Shown here in pieces: positions 41,920 through 49,928 of a stretch of 64,000 bases of DNA (position 1 is its first letter; every line of letters begins with the position of its first letter). A program made the translations under genes and the position numbers. Below the pieces are notes generated by a model that did no database searches, was not told the DNA's origin, and saw only the letters and a program-made list of their open reading frames with translations. Source of the stretch: Amycolatopsis pretoriensis (GTDB taxonomy: Bacteria > Actinomycetota > Actinomycetes > Mycobacteriales > Pseudonocardiaceae); assembly GCF_900107925.1 (NCBI RefSeq), contig NZ_FNUJ01000002.1, positions 434,001 to 498,000 on the forward strand, in the 5' to 3' direction.

Positions 41920-43086
41920 TCAGCCGGCCGGGAGGACGCGGCCGCGGACCTCGCCGAACGCGATGCGCTCGCCGTTCGCGCCCGGGGCCGTCGCGGTGAT
42001 CACCACCTCGTCGCCGTCCTCCAGGAAGCTGCGCTGCTCGCCCTTGACCGTCAGCGGCTCCCGGCCGCCCCAGCTCAGTTCGAGGAACGCGCCGCGCTGG
42101 TGCTTCTCCGGGCCCGAGATCGTGCCCGACCCGTAGAGGTCGCCGGTGCGGGCGGACGCGCCGTTGACCGTCAGGTGGGCCAGCATCTGGGCCGGCGACC
42201 AGTACATCTCGCGGTACGGCGGGCGGCTGACCTCCTGGCCGTTCCACTCGACGGCCAGCTCGACGTCCAAGCCCCACGACCGGCTTTCCCGCAGGTAGGG
42301 CAGCGGTTCCGGGTCCTGGCCGGGCAGCGGGGTCCGCGCGGCCTCCAGTGCCAGGACCGGCACGACCCACGCCGAGATCGACGTCGCGAAGCTCTTGCCC
42401 AGGTTCGGGCCCAGCGGGACGTACTCCCAAGCCTGGATGTCGCGGGCGGACCAGTCGTTGAGCAGCACCGCGCCGAACACGTGCCGCGGGAAGTCGTCCG
42501 GGGCGATCGGGGTGTTCAGCGGCGTGCCGGTACCGACGATGAAGCCCAGTTCCGCTTCGATGTCCAGGCGCGTGCTCGGCCCGAACACCGGCGCCGGGTC
42601 GCCCTTGCGCTGGCCGCTCGGGCGGACGATGTCCGTGCCCGAGACCAGCACGGTGCCGGACCGCCCGTGGTAGCCGACCGGCAGGTGCTTCCAGTTGGGC
42701 AGCAACGGTTCCGCGTCCGGCCGGAACAGCCGCCCGACGTTCGACGCGTGGTGTTCGGACGCGTAGAAGTCGACGTAGTCCGCGACCTCGATCGGCAGGT
42801 GCAGGGTGACGTCGGCGACCGCGTGCACGGCGTCGTCCGGGACGTCGCCGGCTACTAGGTCGGTCACCTGGGCGCGGACGGCCACCCAGCGGTCGTACCC
42901 CTGGGCCATGAACGGGTTCAGCGAGGGCGCGGCGAAGACGTCGTCGCCCAGCGCGCGGGCCAGGTCGAGCACCGAGTCCCCGACCCGGACGCCGACGCGC
43001 GGGGCGTCGCCGCCCACCGAGAACACGCCGTAGGGCAGGTTCGCGGTGCCGAACGGGGAACCGGCGGGGATGTCGATCGTGGTCAT
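41920..43086 (-). CDS. fahA: fumarylacetoacetase
   Basis: 388-aa last enzyme of tyrosine breakdown, splitting fumarylacetoacetate to fumarate and acetoacetate. It has the N-terminal SH3-like domain (GVRVGDSVLDLARAL), VDFYASEHHASNVGRLF with the catalytic His, RPSGQRKGD, DIEAELGFIVG with metal-binding glutamates, and NDWSARDIQAWEYVPLGP. It follows hmgA and overlaps the 266-aa gene by 4 nt. Acetoacetate could feed the CoA-transferase encoded at 47.4 kb. Confidence 0.95.
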   Translation of the reverse strand: MTTIDIPAGSPFGTANLPYGVFSVGGDAPRVGVRVGDSVLDLARALGDDVFAAPSLNPFMAQGYDRWVAVRAQVTDLVAGDVPDDAVHAVADVTLHLPIEVADYVDFYASEHHASNVGRLFRPDAEPLLPNWKHLPVGYHGRSGTVLVSGTDIVRPSGQRKGDPAPVFGPSTRLDIEAELGFIVGTGTPLNTPIAPDDFPRHVFGAVLLNDWSARDIQAWEYVPLGPNLGKSFATSISAWVVPVLALEAARTPLPGQDPEPLPYLRESRSWGLDVELAVEWNGQEVSRPPYREMYWSPAQMLAHLTVNGASARTGDLYGSGTISGPEKHQRGAFLELSWGGREPLTVKGEQRSFLEDGDEVVITATAPGANGERIAFGEVRGRVLPAG

Positions 43087-43883
43087 GCCTCTCCTCGGGG
43101 CAGCAGGCCGAGGCCGGCCAGCTCGGTCAGGGGGTCGCTGATGCTGCAGGTGCCGAACGAGGTGAACCGCGTGCGGACGCCGTCGTCCAGGTCCCGCACC
43201 AGCGCGGCGACCGCCGCGCCGTCCCGCTCGGCCAGGTGCGCTTCGGCGTGGTCGGGGTCGCCGGCCGCGAGCAGCAGGTTGAGGAACCCGTGCTGCTCGA
43301 ACCCGGTTCCGGGGTCGGTGTTGCGCAGCGCGTGGTGCAGCCCCGCGGTCGCCTTGAACGGGACGTCGGCGTCGACGGCGGCGCAGATCGTGGCGGCCAG
43401 CTCGGCCTCGGACGGGTACAGGTCGGCGCGCACCCCGCCGGTCCGGAACTTGGCCCGGTGGCCGGTCCCGGCGAGCGCCCGCAGCAGCGGGCCGCGCCGG
43501 TCGTCGCGCGGGATCTCGACGTACACGGGGACGGTCGCGGCCGACACGGCGTCGAGGACTTCGTCCGGTCCCATGCCGTCCGGCACGGCGATCTCCAGGG
43601 CTTGGAGGTCCACCGGGAGGTTCGGCACGGCGGCGAGCACGCCGGGCAGCTGCGCGGGGCCGCCGGGCAGCGTCACCGAGACCGGCAGCGGGTATTCGCG
43701 CGGCCCGAGCAGGTCATCCAGCGCGTCGAGGGCCGGGGCGGCGAGCACCAGCGGGCCGACGAGGCCGGCGTACCAGGCCTTCGTGTACGAGTCGTGCGCG
43801 GCGACGGCGTCCGGCAGGGGCGCCAGGCCGGGTGGGAAGACCGCGGCGTCGTCGCACAGGCCGGCGAAGAGCGGAGGGATCAC
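43083..43883 (-). CDS. conserved unknown protein of the homogentisate operon
   Basis: 266 aa from a GTG start overlapping the hmgA stop (GTGA). It has no signal peptide. It looks like an alpha/beta barrel-like soluble protein (DLQALEIAVPDG, VPVYVEIPRD, HRAKFRTGGVRADLYPSEAELAATI, VPFKATAGLHHALRN). The regular strand-helix pattern and the lysine motif FKATAG hint at a TIM-barrel enzyme or sugar/acid lyase. Its position between hmgA and fahA suggests a role in the pathway, possibly maleylacetoacetate isomerisation, since no isomerase gene is seen, but this is speculative. Confidence 0.8.
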   Translation of the reverse strand: MIPPLFAGLCDDAAVFPPGLAPLPDAVAAHDSYTKAWYAGLVGPLVLAAPALDALDDLLGPREYPLPVSVTLPGGPAQLPGVLAAVPNLPVDLQALEIAVPDGMGPDEVLDAVSAATVPVYVEIPRDDRRGPLLRALAGTGHRAKFRTGGVRADLYPSEAELAATICAAVDADVPFKATAGLHHALRNTDPGTGFEQHGFLNLLLAAGDPDHAEAHLAERDGAAVAALVRDLDDGVRTRFTSFGTCSISDPLTELAGLGLLPRGEA

Positions 43884-45079
43884 GCCACCGGCCCCCGTCC
43901 GGACCAGGTCCACGCGTAGCCGGGGTCTTCGCTCGCCAGGCCGCCTTCGCCGAGCTCGAGCGGGCGGAACGTGTCGACCATGACGGCCAGCTCGTCGAAG
44001 AACTCCGCGCCGAGCGACCGCTCGACCGCGCCGGGCTGCGGGCCGTGGCTGTGCCCGCCCGGGTGCAGGCTGATCGAGCCCTGCGCGATCCCGGATCCCT
44101 TGCGGGCCTCGTAGTTCCCGCCGCAGTAGAACATGACCTCGTCGGAGTCCACATTGGAGTGGTAATACGGCACCGGCACGGCTAGGGGGTGGTAGTCGAC
44201 CTTGCGCGGGACGAAGTTGCAGATGACGAAGTTGTGGCCCTCGAACACCTGGTGCACGGGCGGCGGCTGGTGCACGCGGCCGGTGATCGGCTCGAAGTCG
44301 GCGATGTTGAAGGTGTAGGGGTAGAGGAACCCGTCCCAGCCGACGACGTCGAAGGGGTGCGCCGGGTAGACGTACCGGGTGCCGGTGATGCCGCGCGAGC
44401 CGCGGTGCTTGACCAGCACCTCGACGTCCTCGCCCTCGGCGAGCAGCGGCTCCTCGGGCCCGTGCAGGTCGCGCTCGCAGTAGGGCGCGTGCTCCAGCAG
44501 CTGCCCGAACTTGGAGAGGTACCGCTTCGGCGGGGTGATGTGCGAGTTCGCCTCGACGACGTACGCGCGCAGCGGCTCGTCCCCGGTCGGCACCCAGCGG
44601 TGCGTGGTCGCGCGCGGCAGGACGACGTAGTCGCCTTGCCGGGCTTCGAGCAGGCCGAACACGGTCTCGACGCGTGCCTCGCCGGACTCGACGTACACGC
44701 ATTCGTCGCCGACGGCGTTGCGGTAGAGCGGGGACGCCTCCCCCGCGGCGACGTAGGAGATGCGCACGTCCCCGTTGCCGAGCACCAGGCGCCGGCCGGT
44801 GACGACGTCGGCGCTCTTGTGGTCGTTGCCGGGGAACAGCTCGTGCAGCTTGAGGTGGCGCGGCACGAGCGGGCGGTTCTCGGTGAGCGACTGGTCCGGC
44901 AGCTCCCACGGCGTCGCGTCGACGATCGCCGAGGGCACGCCGCGGTGGTAGAGCAGCGAGGAGTCGGACGAGAAGCCTTCCTCGCCCATCAGCTCCTCGT
45001 AGTACAGCCCGCCTTCGGGTGTGCGGTGCTGGGTGTGCCGCTTCGGCGGGATGGTCCCCGCTCGGCGGTAGTACGCCAT
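43880..45079 (-). CDS. hmgA: homogentisate 1,2-dioxygenase
   Basis: 399-aa iron(II) dioxygenase that opens the ring of homogentisate to maleylacetoacetate. Conserved segments include PLYRNAVGDECVYVESGEARVET, LPRATTHRWVP, YHSNVDSDEVMFYCGGNYEARKG with the iron-binding His and Glu, and SLHPGGHSHGPQPGAVE with the second His. Slightly shorter than the human type, as usual in actinobacteria. It is first gene of the hmgA-unknown-fahA operon. An ATCGGCCGAT palindrome and an AT-rich stretch precede it. Confidence 0.96.
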   Translation of the reverse strand: MAYYRRAGTIPPKRHTQHRTPEGGLYYEELMGEEGFSSDSSLLYHRGVPSAIVDATPWELPDQSLTENRPLVPRHLKLHELFPGNDHKSADVVTGRRLVLGNGDVRISYVAAGEASPLYRNAVGDECVYVESGEARVETVFGLLEARQGDYVVLPRATTHRWVPTGDEPLRAYVVEANSHITPPKRYLSKFGQLLEHAPYCERDLHGPEEPLLAEGEDVEVLVKHRGSRGITGTRYVYPAHPFDVVGWDGFLYPYTFNIADFEPITGRVHQPPPVHQVFEGHNFVICNFVPRKVDYHPLAVPVPYYHSNVDSDEVMFYCGGNYEARKGSGIAQGSISLHPGGHSHGPQPGAVERSLGAEFFDELAVMVDTFRPLELGEGGLASEDPGYAWTWSGRGPVA

Positions 45080-45095
45080 GGTCGCCTCCTGACCG

Positions 45096-45105
45096 ATCGG
45101 CCGAT
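45096..45105. promoter_or_regulatory. palindrome upstream of hmgA
   Basis: ATCGGCCGAT, a perfect 10-bp palindrome 17 bp upstream of the hmgA ATG, followed by an AT-rich stretch that could hold the promoter. The adjacent MarR is the obvious candidate regulator, but this site does not clearly match the one in front of the MarR gene. Confidence 0.3.
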
Positions 45106-45201
45106 TTAGTTCAGACTTTTACTACCTTGAGGGCAGCCTAACGCCCTGCCCAGCCCGCCGGAAGGGCCACGCTGCGGGGACTCTCCCCGACCGGACGAGG
45201 T

Positions 45202-45250
45202 CGCGAATGACTCATTCGGGACCTCCGACGCCGCGAATGAGTCATTCGCG
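45202..45250. repeat. paired GAATGACTCATTC palindromes (REP-like or terminator)
   Basis: CGCGAATGACTCATTCG (45202-45218) and its exact reverse complement (45234-45250) flank 15 nt. Each arm is itself palindromic around one central base. It lies 14 bp beyond the MarR stop and can form either one 17-bp stem or two small hairpins. This element is recurrent in Amycolatopsis-type genomes as far as I recall. Confidence 0.55.
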
Positions 45251-45263
45251 GCACCGCGGGTGG

Positions 45264-45785
45264 CTAGCGGCGGCGGCGGGTGTCGGCCGCCGCCCGGCTG
45301 GTGATCAGCTTGCCCAGCAGCAGCACCAGGATCCGCTGCTCTTCCTCGGTCAACGCGTCCGTCCAGCCGAACTCGCGCTCGTTGTGCTCGCGGAACACCG
45401 AAACCATCTCCGCATGGCCCGCGTCCGTCAGCGACAGACGGACCGAACGGCCGTCGCGCTCGTCCGGGACGCGGTCGAGCAGGCCGTCCGCCACCAGCGT
45501 CTTGACCAGGTTCGACACCGCCGCCCGGCTCATCCCGGTGAGCCGGGCCGCGGCCGTCGGGTCGAGGGGCCCGGCCAGCCAGACCACGAAGAGCAGCCGG
45601 AAGCCCGACCACGACCGGCCGCGCGGCCGGTGCACCGCGGCCTCCAGGTCGTAGGTGACCAGGTCCGACGCCCGGTTCAGCGTCAGCAGCACCTCGGTGG
45701 CCAGCTGGTGGCGGAAGCCGTACTCCGTCGCGAGCCGGCGGTTGGCCAGCTCGACGAACGACCAGAAGTCCAGCTCCGCCTCCAT
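45264..45785 (-). CDS. MarR family regulator upstream of hmgA
   Basis: 173 aa. Winged helix: LDPTAAARLTGMSRAAVSNLVKTLVADGLLDRVPDERDGRSVRLSLTDAG. An N-terminal helical extension (ELDFWSFVELANRRLATEYGFRHQLATEVLLTLNRA) precedes it. Placed directly upstream of the homogentisate operon on the same strand, it probably senses a pathway aromatic. A CGAAACTGGTTTCG palindrome in front of the gene suggests autoregulation. Confidence 0.88.
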   Translation of the reverse strand: MEAELDFWSFVELANRRLATEYGFRHQLATEVLLTLNRASDLVTYDLEAAVHRPRGRSWSGFRLLFVVWLAGPLDPTAAARLTGMSRAAVSNLVKTLVADGLLDRVPDERDGRSVRLSLTDAGHAEMVSVFREHNEREFGWTDALTEEEQRILVLLLGKLITSRAAADTRRRR

Positions 45786-45812
45786 GACCGCAGCCTAACA
45801 ACTGGTCAAACT

Positions 45813-45826
45813 CGAAACTGGTTTCG
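45813..45826. promoter_or_regulatory. candidate MarR auto-operator
   Basis: CGAAACTGGTTTCG, 6+2+6 inverted repeat, 28 bp upstream of the MarR ATG. A partial copy, AACTGGTCAAAC, lies just downstream of it. Confidence 0.5.
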
Positions 45827-45869
45827 CTCGCGTGGCACCTTGAGGAACGTGAGCATGATCGCCGAGACA

Positions 45870-45991
45870 CCAGGCAGCCGATCGGGAGTACAGCCCGACC
45901 GTGACGTCGGTGTCCGTCGCCGCCAGCCCGACCGCCGTGTGCTCCTTCGACAGCACCTTCGAGGCCATCGCCCAGTACGGCACCAGCTGAG
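45870..45991 (+). pseudogene. 3' remnant of a plus-strand gene
   Basis: The frame ending in TGA at 45991 reads SVAASPTAVCSFDSTFEA then IAQYGTS, with essentially every third position G or C, the local coding signature. No start or upstream body exists in frame (TGA about 43 codons before the end). This looks like the end of a deleted gene of unrecognised family. Confidence 0.35.
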
Positions 45992-46119
45992 CTGAACCGC
46001 AGCCCGCCCCGCAAACCAAGGCCCCACAAGAAGAGCAAGACCCCGAAAGAGCACGACGGCCCGAGAACCCAGCCCCCTCGAAACCCAGGCCCCCCGCAAC
46101 CCCGATCCGAAGCCAGAAC

Positions 46120-46178
46120 ACGGCCGGCAGCGCCGGGTCAAGGCATCTTTCCCGCCTTGACGCGGTGCTGCCGGCCGT
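46120..46178. repeat. long REP-like hairpin
   Basis: 25-nt arms (46120-46144 and 46154-46178) pair with about two mismatches around a 9-nt loop ATCTTTCCC; the stem includes GTCAAGGC/GCCTTGAC and ACGGCCGGCAGC/GCTGCCGGCCGT. It is among the strongest predicted secondary structures in the window. No gene ends directly at it. Confidence 0.6.
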
Positions 46179-46213
46179 AGTCACAATGGCGCTTCGGGGT
46201 TGCGAAGAAGAAA

Positions 46214-46409
46214 GGGGCATCGCAGATGCCCGCCGAAGGCGGCCCGGGGGCCGAGGAGGACCAAGGCCGACCCAAGGGGGCATCGCAGATGCCCGCCGAA
46301 GGCGCCCCGGAGGGGCCGAGGAGGGCCAAGGCCGACCCGAGGACGGCCGAAGGCCGACCCGAAGGAGGGATCGAGGACGACCGAAGGCCAGCCCGAGGAG
46401 GGATCGAGG
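46214..46409. repeat. tandem repeats carrying GGGCATC-GCA-GATGCCC hairpins
   Basis: A 63-bp unit starting GGGGCATCGCAGATGCCC occurs at 46214 and 46277. Each copy holds a perfect 7+3+7 hairpin (46215-46231, 46278-46294). About 34-bp repeats (GGCCGAAGGCC...GGAGGGATCGAG) follow from 46342 and 46376. The 765-bp gap 45786-46550 consists of this array, the hairpins and the remnant gene. Confidence 0.6.
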
Positions 46410-46511
46410 CGGCCCAAGAACGACCACAGCAGACCCGAGGCCAGAATCACGGCCGCGGGGCAGCCAGGCCCAGGAGCGCCGAAGGCCGCCCCCACCCCCA
46501 CCAACCGACCA

Positions 46512-46557
46512 GTCGTGAGTGGCAATTCGGCTTAGAACCCCAATCGCCACTCACGAC
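46512..46557. terminator. hairpin overlapping the IclR stop
   Basis: GTCGTGAGTGGC (46512-46523) and GCCACTCACGAC (46546-46557) form a perfect 12-bp stem with a 22-nt loop. The right arm contains the stop codon of the minus-strand IclR gene, so it probably terminates that gene. Confidence 0.55.
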
Positions 46558-47318
46558 CGGCCACGGGCCAAAGTCTCCGAAAGCGCATGAGCCTCCCGCA
46601 ACAACAAAGCCCCCAACTGCGAAATCCGATCCCCCGCGAACCGGTGCTCAACCCCGGTCAAAGTCAACGCCCACCGCGGCGACCCGGCCTGGTCGAACAC
46701 GGCGGCAGCCAACCCCCAACTTCCCTCCACCACCAACCCAGGATTGACCGAATACCCCTGCTGCCGGGTCAAAGCGATGTGCCGCCGAATCTCCTCGACA
46801 GAATGCTGCGCCCCAAAACCCCCCACCAGATCCACCCGGGCGAGATACTCGTCAACCTCCCGATCCGGCAGATGAGCCAAAACAACCATCCCCGCCGAAA
46901 CCACCCCCAACGGAAACCGAGCCCCCTCGAAAAGAACATGGCTCCGAATCGGAAAAGCCCCATCCTCCCGGATCAAACAAATGGTCTCCTCCCCCCGCCG
47001 CGCGGAAAAGAAAGCACTCTCCCCGGTGGCCAAAGCCAACCGCCGCACCACCGGCAAAGCGGCCTCGGTGACGTCGTACCGCCGAGCGGCAGCGACCCCG
47101 AGGAAGTACAACTCCGGTCCGAGAACCCACCGGTCGGTATCAGGCAGACGCTCCACCAACCCGACCCCCTGCAGCGACGTCAGCAACCGGTGCACAGTCG
47201 GCCGAGGCAACCCGGCCTCCCTGGCCACAGCGGTCGTCGTAGCCCCACCGGGCTCGTGCGCGGCCACCGCGCGCAGAGCGCGATGAGTCCGTCCGACCAG
47301 ATCCACAGGAGCGTCCAC
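46551..47318 (-). CDS. IclR family regulator next to the CoA-transferase genes
   Basis: 255 aa from a GTG start. Winged helix: GGATTTAVAREAGLPRPTVHRLLTSLQGVGLV; effector domain from about 80 (GESAFFSARRGEETICLIRE, RFPLGVVSAGMVVLAHLPDREVDEYLA, QQGYSVNPGLVVEGSWGLAAAVFD). Divergent from scoA with palindromes between them, it is the likely regulator. Codon use is unlike its neighbours: many third positions are T (for example GTT GTT TTG GCT CAT in the effector domain), which suggests later acquisition or relaxed selection. Confidence 0.9.
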   Translation of the reverse strand: MDAPVDLVGRTHRALRAVAAHEPGGATTTAVAREAGLPRPTVHRLLTSLQGVGLVERLPDTDRWVLGPELYFLGVAAARRYDVTEAALPVVRRLALATGESAFFSARRGEETICLIREDGAFPIRSHVLFEGARFPLGVVSAGMVVLAHLPDREVDEYLARVDLVGGFGAQHSVEEIRRHIALTRQQGYSVNPGLVVEGSWGLAAAVFDQAGSPRWALTLTGVEHRFAGDRISQLGALLLREAHALSETLARGRS

Positions 47319-47371
47319 TCACCGGACACTACCCCACCGAAACCGACCACCAGACGAACAATCCCCAGGTG

Positions 47372-47399
47372 GAACGCGTTCACTGGTTGACCACAACCA
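47372..47399. promoter_or_regulatory. candidate IclR operators in front of scoA
   Basis: Two palindromes lie in the 96-bp divergent gap: GAACGCGTTC (47372-47381, perfect) and TGGTTG...CAACCA (47384-47389 and 47394-47399). IclR proteins bind such short palindromes; which one is used cannot be told. Confidence 0.5.
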
Positions 47400-47414
47400 A
47401 CCCATCGAAGTCTG

Positions 47415-48194
47415 ATGACCGGCATGGACAAAGTGTTCGCTTCAGCCGGGGAAGCCATCGCCGACGTCCCCGACGGCGCCACGCTGGCCGTCGGCGGGTT
47501 CGGGATGTGCGGGGTCCCCGCCGTGCTCGTCCAAGCGCTCTTCGAAGCCGGGACCACGAACCTCGAAGTCGTCTCGAACAACGCCGGCGTGGACGGCTGG
47601 GGCCTCGGGATCCTGCTCGCCGCGGGCCGCCTTCGCCGTGTGGTCGCCTCCTACGTCGGCGAAAACAAGGAGTTCGCGCGCCAGTACCTGTCCGGTGAGC
47701 TCGAGGTCGAGCTGACGCCGCAGGGCACGCTCGCCGAGCGGCTGCGCGCCGGCGGCTCCGGGATCCCCGCCTTCTTCACCGCGACCGGCGTCGGCACCCA
47801 GGTCGCCGACGGCGGCCTGCCGTGGAAGTACGCCGCCGACGGCACCGTCGCCAAGTCGAGCCCGGCGAAGCAGAAGCAGACCTTCGACGACCACGAGTAC
47901 GTCCTCGAACGCGCGATCGTCGCCGACTTCGGGCTGGTCCGCGCCTGGCGCGGCGACCGGCACGGCAACCTCGTCTTCAAGGACGCGGCCCGCAACTTCA
48001 ACCCGCTGGCCGCGATGGCCGGCCGGGTCACCGTCGCCGAGGTCGAAGAGCTGGTCGAACCCGGCGAGCTGAACCCGAACGACGTCCACCTGCCCGGCGC
48101 GTTCGTCCACCGCGTCGTCGCGCTGACGCCCGAGCAGGCCGCGGACAAGCCGATCGAAAAGCGCACCGTGCGCATCGCCGAGGAGGGCGCCTGA
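47415..48194 (+). CDS. scoA: 3-oxoacid CoA-transferase, subunit A
   Basis: 259 aa family I CoA-transferase alpha subunit. Motifs: [78 protein letters not shown] and [13 protein letters not shown], close to succinyl-CoA:acetoacetate transferases. The 3-oxoadipate transferase (PcaI) is the alternative and is often also next to an IclR gene. ATG 47415 or 47424 could start it. Acetoacetate from fumarylacetoacetase is the plausible substrate. Confidence 0.9.
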   Translation: MTGMDKVFASAGEAIADVPDGATLAVGGFGMCGVPAVLVQALFEAGTTNLEVVSNNAGVDGWGLGILLAAGRLRRVVASYVGENKEFARQYLSGELEVELTPQGTLAERLRAGGSGIPAFFTATGVGTQVADGGLPWKYAADGTVAKSSPAKQKQTFDDHEYVLERAIVADFGLVRAWRGDRHGNLVFKDAARNFNPLAAMAGRVTVAEVEELVEPGELNPNDVHLPGAFVHRVVALTPEQAADKPIEKRTVRIAEEGA

Positions 48195-48195
48195 G

Positions 48196-48825
48196 ATGGC
48201 CTGGACCCGCAACCGGATGGCCGCCCGCGCCGCCGCGGAGCTGCGTGACGGCGACTACGTCAACCTCGGGATCGGCCTGCCGACCCTGGTGCCCAACTAC
48301 GTCCCCGACGACGTCGAGCTCGTCCTGCAGTCGGAGAACGGCATCCTCGGCGTCGGCCCCTACCCGGCCGAGGACGAGGTCGACGCCGACCTGATCAACG
48401 CGGGCAAGGAGACCGTCACCGTCCGGAAGGGCGCGTCGTTCTTCGACTCGGCGACGTCGTTCGGGATGATCCGCGGCGGCAAGATCGACGCCGCCGTCCT
48501 CGGCGCGATGCAGGTCTCCGCCGCCGGCGACCTCTCGAACTGGATGATCCCCGGCAAGATGGTCAAGGGCATGGGCGGCGCGATGGACCTGGTCCACGGC
48601 GCGAAGAAGGTCATCGTCCTGATGGAGCACGTCGCCCGCGACGGCTCGCCCAAGATCCTCGACGAGTGCACGCTGCCCTACACCGGCCGCCGCGTCGTCC
48701 AGCGGATCATCACCGACCTGTGCGTCCTCGACGTCACCGCCGACGGGCTCGAGCTGGTCGAACTCGCTCCCGACGTCGAGTTCGACGAGGTCCAGGCCAA
48801 GACCGGGGCCAAGATCAACCACTGA
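48196..48825 (+). CDS. scoB: 3-oxoacid CoA-transferase, subunit B
   Basis: 209 aa beta subunit, 1 nt after subunit A. The catalytic glutamate is Glu47 in LQSENGILG, which forms the thioester intermediate; [13 protein letters not shown] and [27 protein letters not shown] are family landmarks. The last 11 bp overlap the convergent DUF998 gene. Confidence 0.93.
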   Translation: MAWTRNRMAARAAAELRDGDYVNLGIGLPTLVPNYVPDDVELVLQSENGILGVGPYPAEDEVDADLINAGKETVTVRKGASFFDSATSFGMIRGGKIDAAVLGAMQVSAAGDLSNWMIPGKMVKGMGGAMDLVHGAKKVIVLMEHVARDGSPKILDECTLPYTGRRVVQRIITDLCVLDVTADGLELVELAPDVEFDEVQAKTGAKINH

Positions 48826-49429
48826 TCGCGGTGACCGAAATCCACAGCATGGCGGCGATCGCCCCGACGGCGAGCGTGAGGGAACCGGCCGGTCCGCCCG
48901 ACATCGCCCAGCCGTCGCCGAGCAGGAGCGCCGTTCCGGCGATCACCGACAGCGTCGCGTCGCCGCGGCGTCCGGCGCGCGCGAAGTGGCGGGCCAGCAC
49001 GTAGCACGCGGCGATCAGGGCGAAGAACGAGACGCTGCCCGCCGCCATGTGGCCGATCGCGTGCCAGGACACCGTCGCCGGCGGGCCCGCGGGGGTGCCG
49101 GCGGGGAAGCCGTTGCCCGCGTCCGGCGGGAACAGGCCGGCGGCGATCATGCCGACGCCGTAGACGCCGAGCAGTCGCGGCACCACTTTGCCGGACCCGA
49201 AGCGGCCCGCGCCGATCAGGATGAGCACGCCCGCGAGCACGAAGTTGGCGATCTGCAGCCAGCCGAGCGAGCCGGTGCTGAGTGAGCTCAGCGGGTGGCG
49301 CGTCAGGTCGAAGCCCTCGCGGGTGGCGGCCTGGACCAGCGAGACGGTCGTCCACAGTGGAGCCGCGACGGCCAGGCAGGTCAGGCGTGCGGACGTCGTG
49401 GCGGCGGGGCGGGTGAGGGTGGCGGTCAT
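48815..49429 (-). CDS. DUF998 membrane protein
   Basis: 204 aa, about six membrane helices. Typical DUF998 features are the N-terminal helix, a [28 protein letters not shown] loop and [14 protein letters not shown] followed by HAIGHMAAG. Function is unknown. ATG 49429 is chosen as it begins directly before the first helix. It lies 14 nt downstream of the cupin gene. Confidence 0.85.
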   Translation of the reverse strand: MTATLTRPAATTSARLTCLAVAAPLWTTVSLVQAATREGFDLTRHPLSSLSTGSLGWLQIANFVLAGVLILIGAGRFGSGKVVPRLLGVYGVGMIAAGLFPPDAGNGFPAGTPAGPPATVSWHAIGHMAAGSVSFFALIAACYVLARHFARAGRRGDATLSVIAGTALLLGDGWAMSGGPAGSLTLAVGAIAAMLWISVTAISG

Positions 49430-49443
49430 GACTTGCGGTCCTT

Positions 49444-49815
49444 TCAGAAGGTGACGCCGGCCTGGGCGGCCGTGGCGTCGTCGAGGAAGTCCTGCTCGAT
49501 GCGGGGCGAGGCGTGGATGCACATCATCCGCAGTGGCTCGGGGCCGACCGCGCGGAACGCGTGCGCGGTGCCCGCGCCGACGACCACGACGTCGCCCCGG
49601 CAGGCCGTCGCCTCGCCGTCGGCGGTGCGGATGAGCGCTTCGCCCGCCAGCACCACCCAGGTCTCGGAGTACGGGTGGACGTGGGCGCTCGGGCCCTGGC
49701 CCTCGGTGTTGTGGACGTGGAAGAACGAGACGCCCGAGCCGTAGGGCTCGCCTTCGAACCGAGCGGTGCGGCCGCTGCCGATGCGCAGGTCGTCTTCCTT
49801 CGCGATGACCACCAT
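49444..49815 (-). CDS. small cupin protein
   Basis: 123 aa single cupin barrel. Metal-binding residues are in GPSAHVHPYSETWVVLAGEA and the second motif GAGTAHAFRAVG. ATG 49815 is chosen because GAAAGGAGC lies upstream; the ORF is open 28 codons more. It is divergent from the large LuxR-type regulator and in line with the DUF998 gene. It may bind a small ligand or act as a dioxygenase-like enzyme. Confidence 0.82.
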   Translation of the reverse strand: MVVIAKEDDLRIGSGRTARFEGEPYGSGVSFFHVHNTEGQGPSAHVHPYSETWVVLAGEALIRTADGEATACRGDVVVVGAGTAHAFRAVGPEPLRMMCIHASPRIEQDFLDDATAAQAGVTF

Positions 49816-49872
49816 GGGAAAGCTCCTTTCGGGGTGTGGTGGCAATCCTCGGGCCGGGGGCGGTACCGGGGC

Positions 49873-49927
49873 ATCCGTGGTGACCACGGATTCCGCCACG
49901 GAGAAGGCGGTGCGGCATACTCCGTGG
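49873..49927. promoter_or_regulatory. four TCCGTGG/CCACGGA half-sites between cupin and regulator
   Basis: ATCCGTGGTGACCACGGAT (49873-49891) is a perfect 9+1+9 palindrome. CCACGGAG (49896-49903) and CTCCGTGG (49920-49927) form a second inverted repeat ending 1 nt before the regulator ATG. All four share TCCGTGG, a likely cluster of sites for the divergent regulator. Confidence 0.6.
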
Positions 49928-49928
49928 C

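Noticed and set aside
46214..46409. CRISPR array
   Set aside because: Repeats are adjacent or nearly so, without unique spacers of constant length, and no cas genes are present.
45795..46550. 251-aa minus-strand ORF and overlapping plus-strand ORFs
   Set aside because: They translate the tandem repeats and hairpins; no family resemblance and repeats are in incompatible frames.
47415..48825. pcaIJ (3-oxoadipate CoA-transferase)
   Set aside because: Not excluded, but the alpha-subunit motifs look closer to succinyl-CoA:acetoacetate transferases and the homogentisate genes nearby supply acetoacetate.
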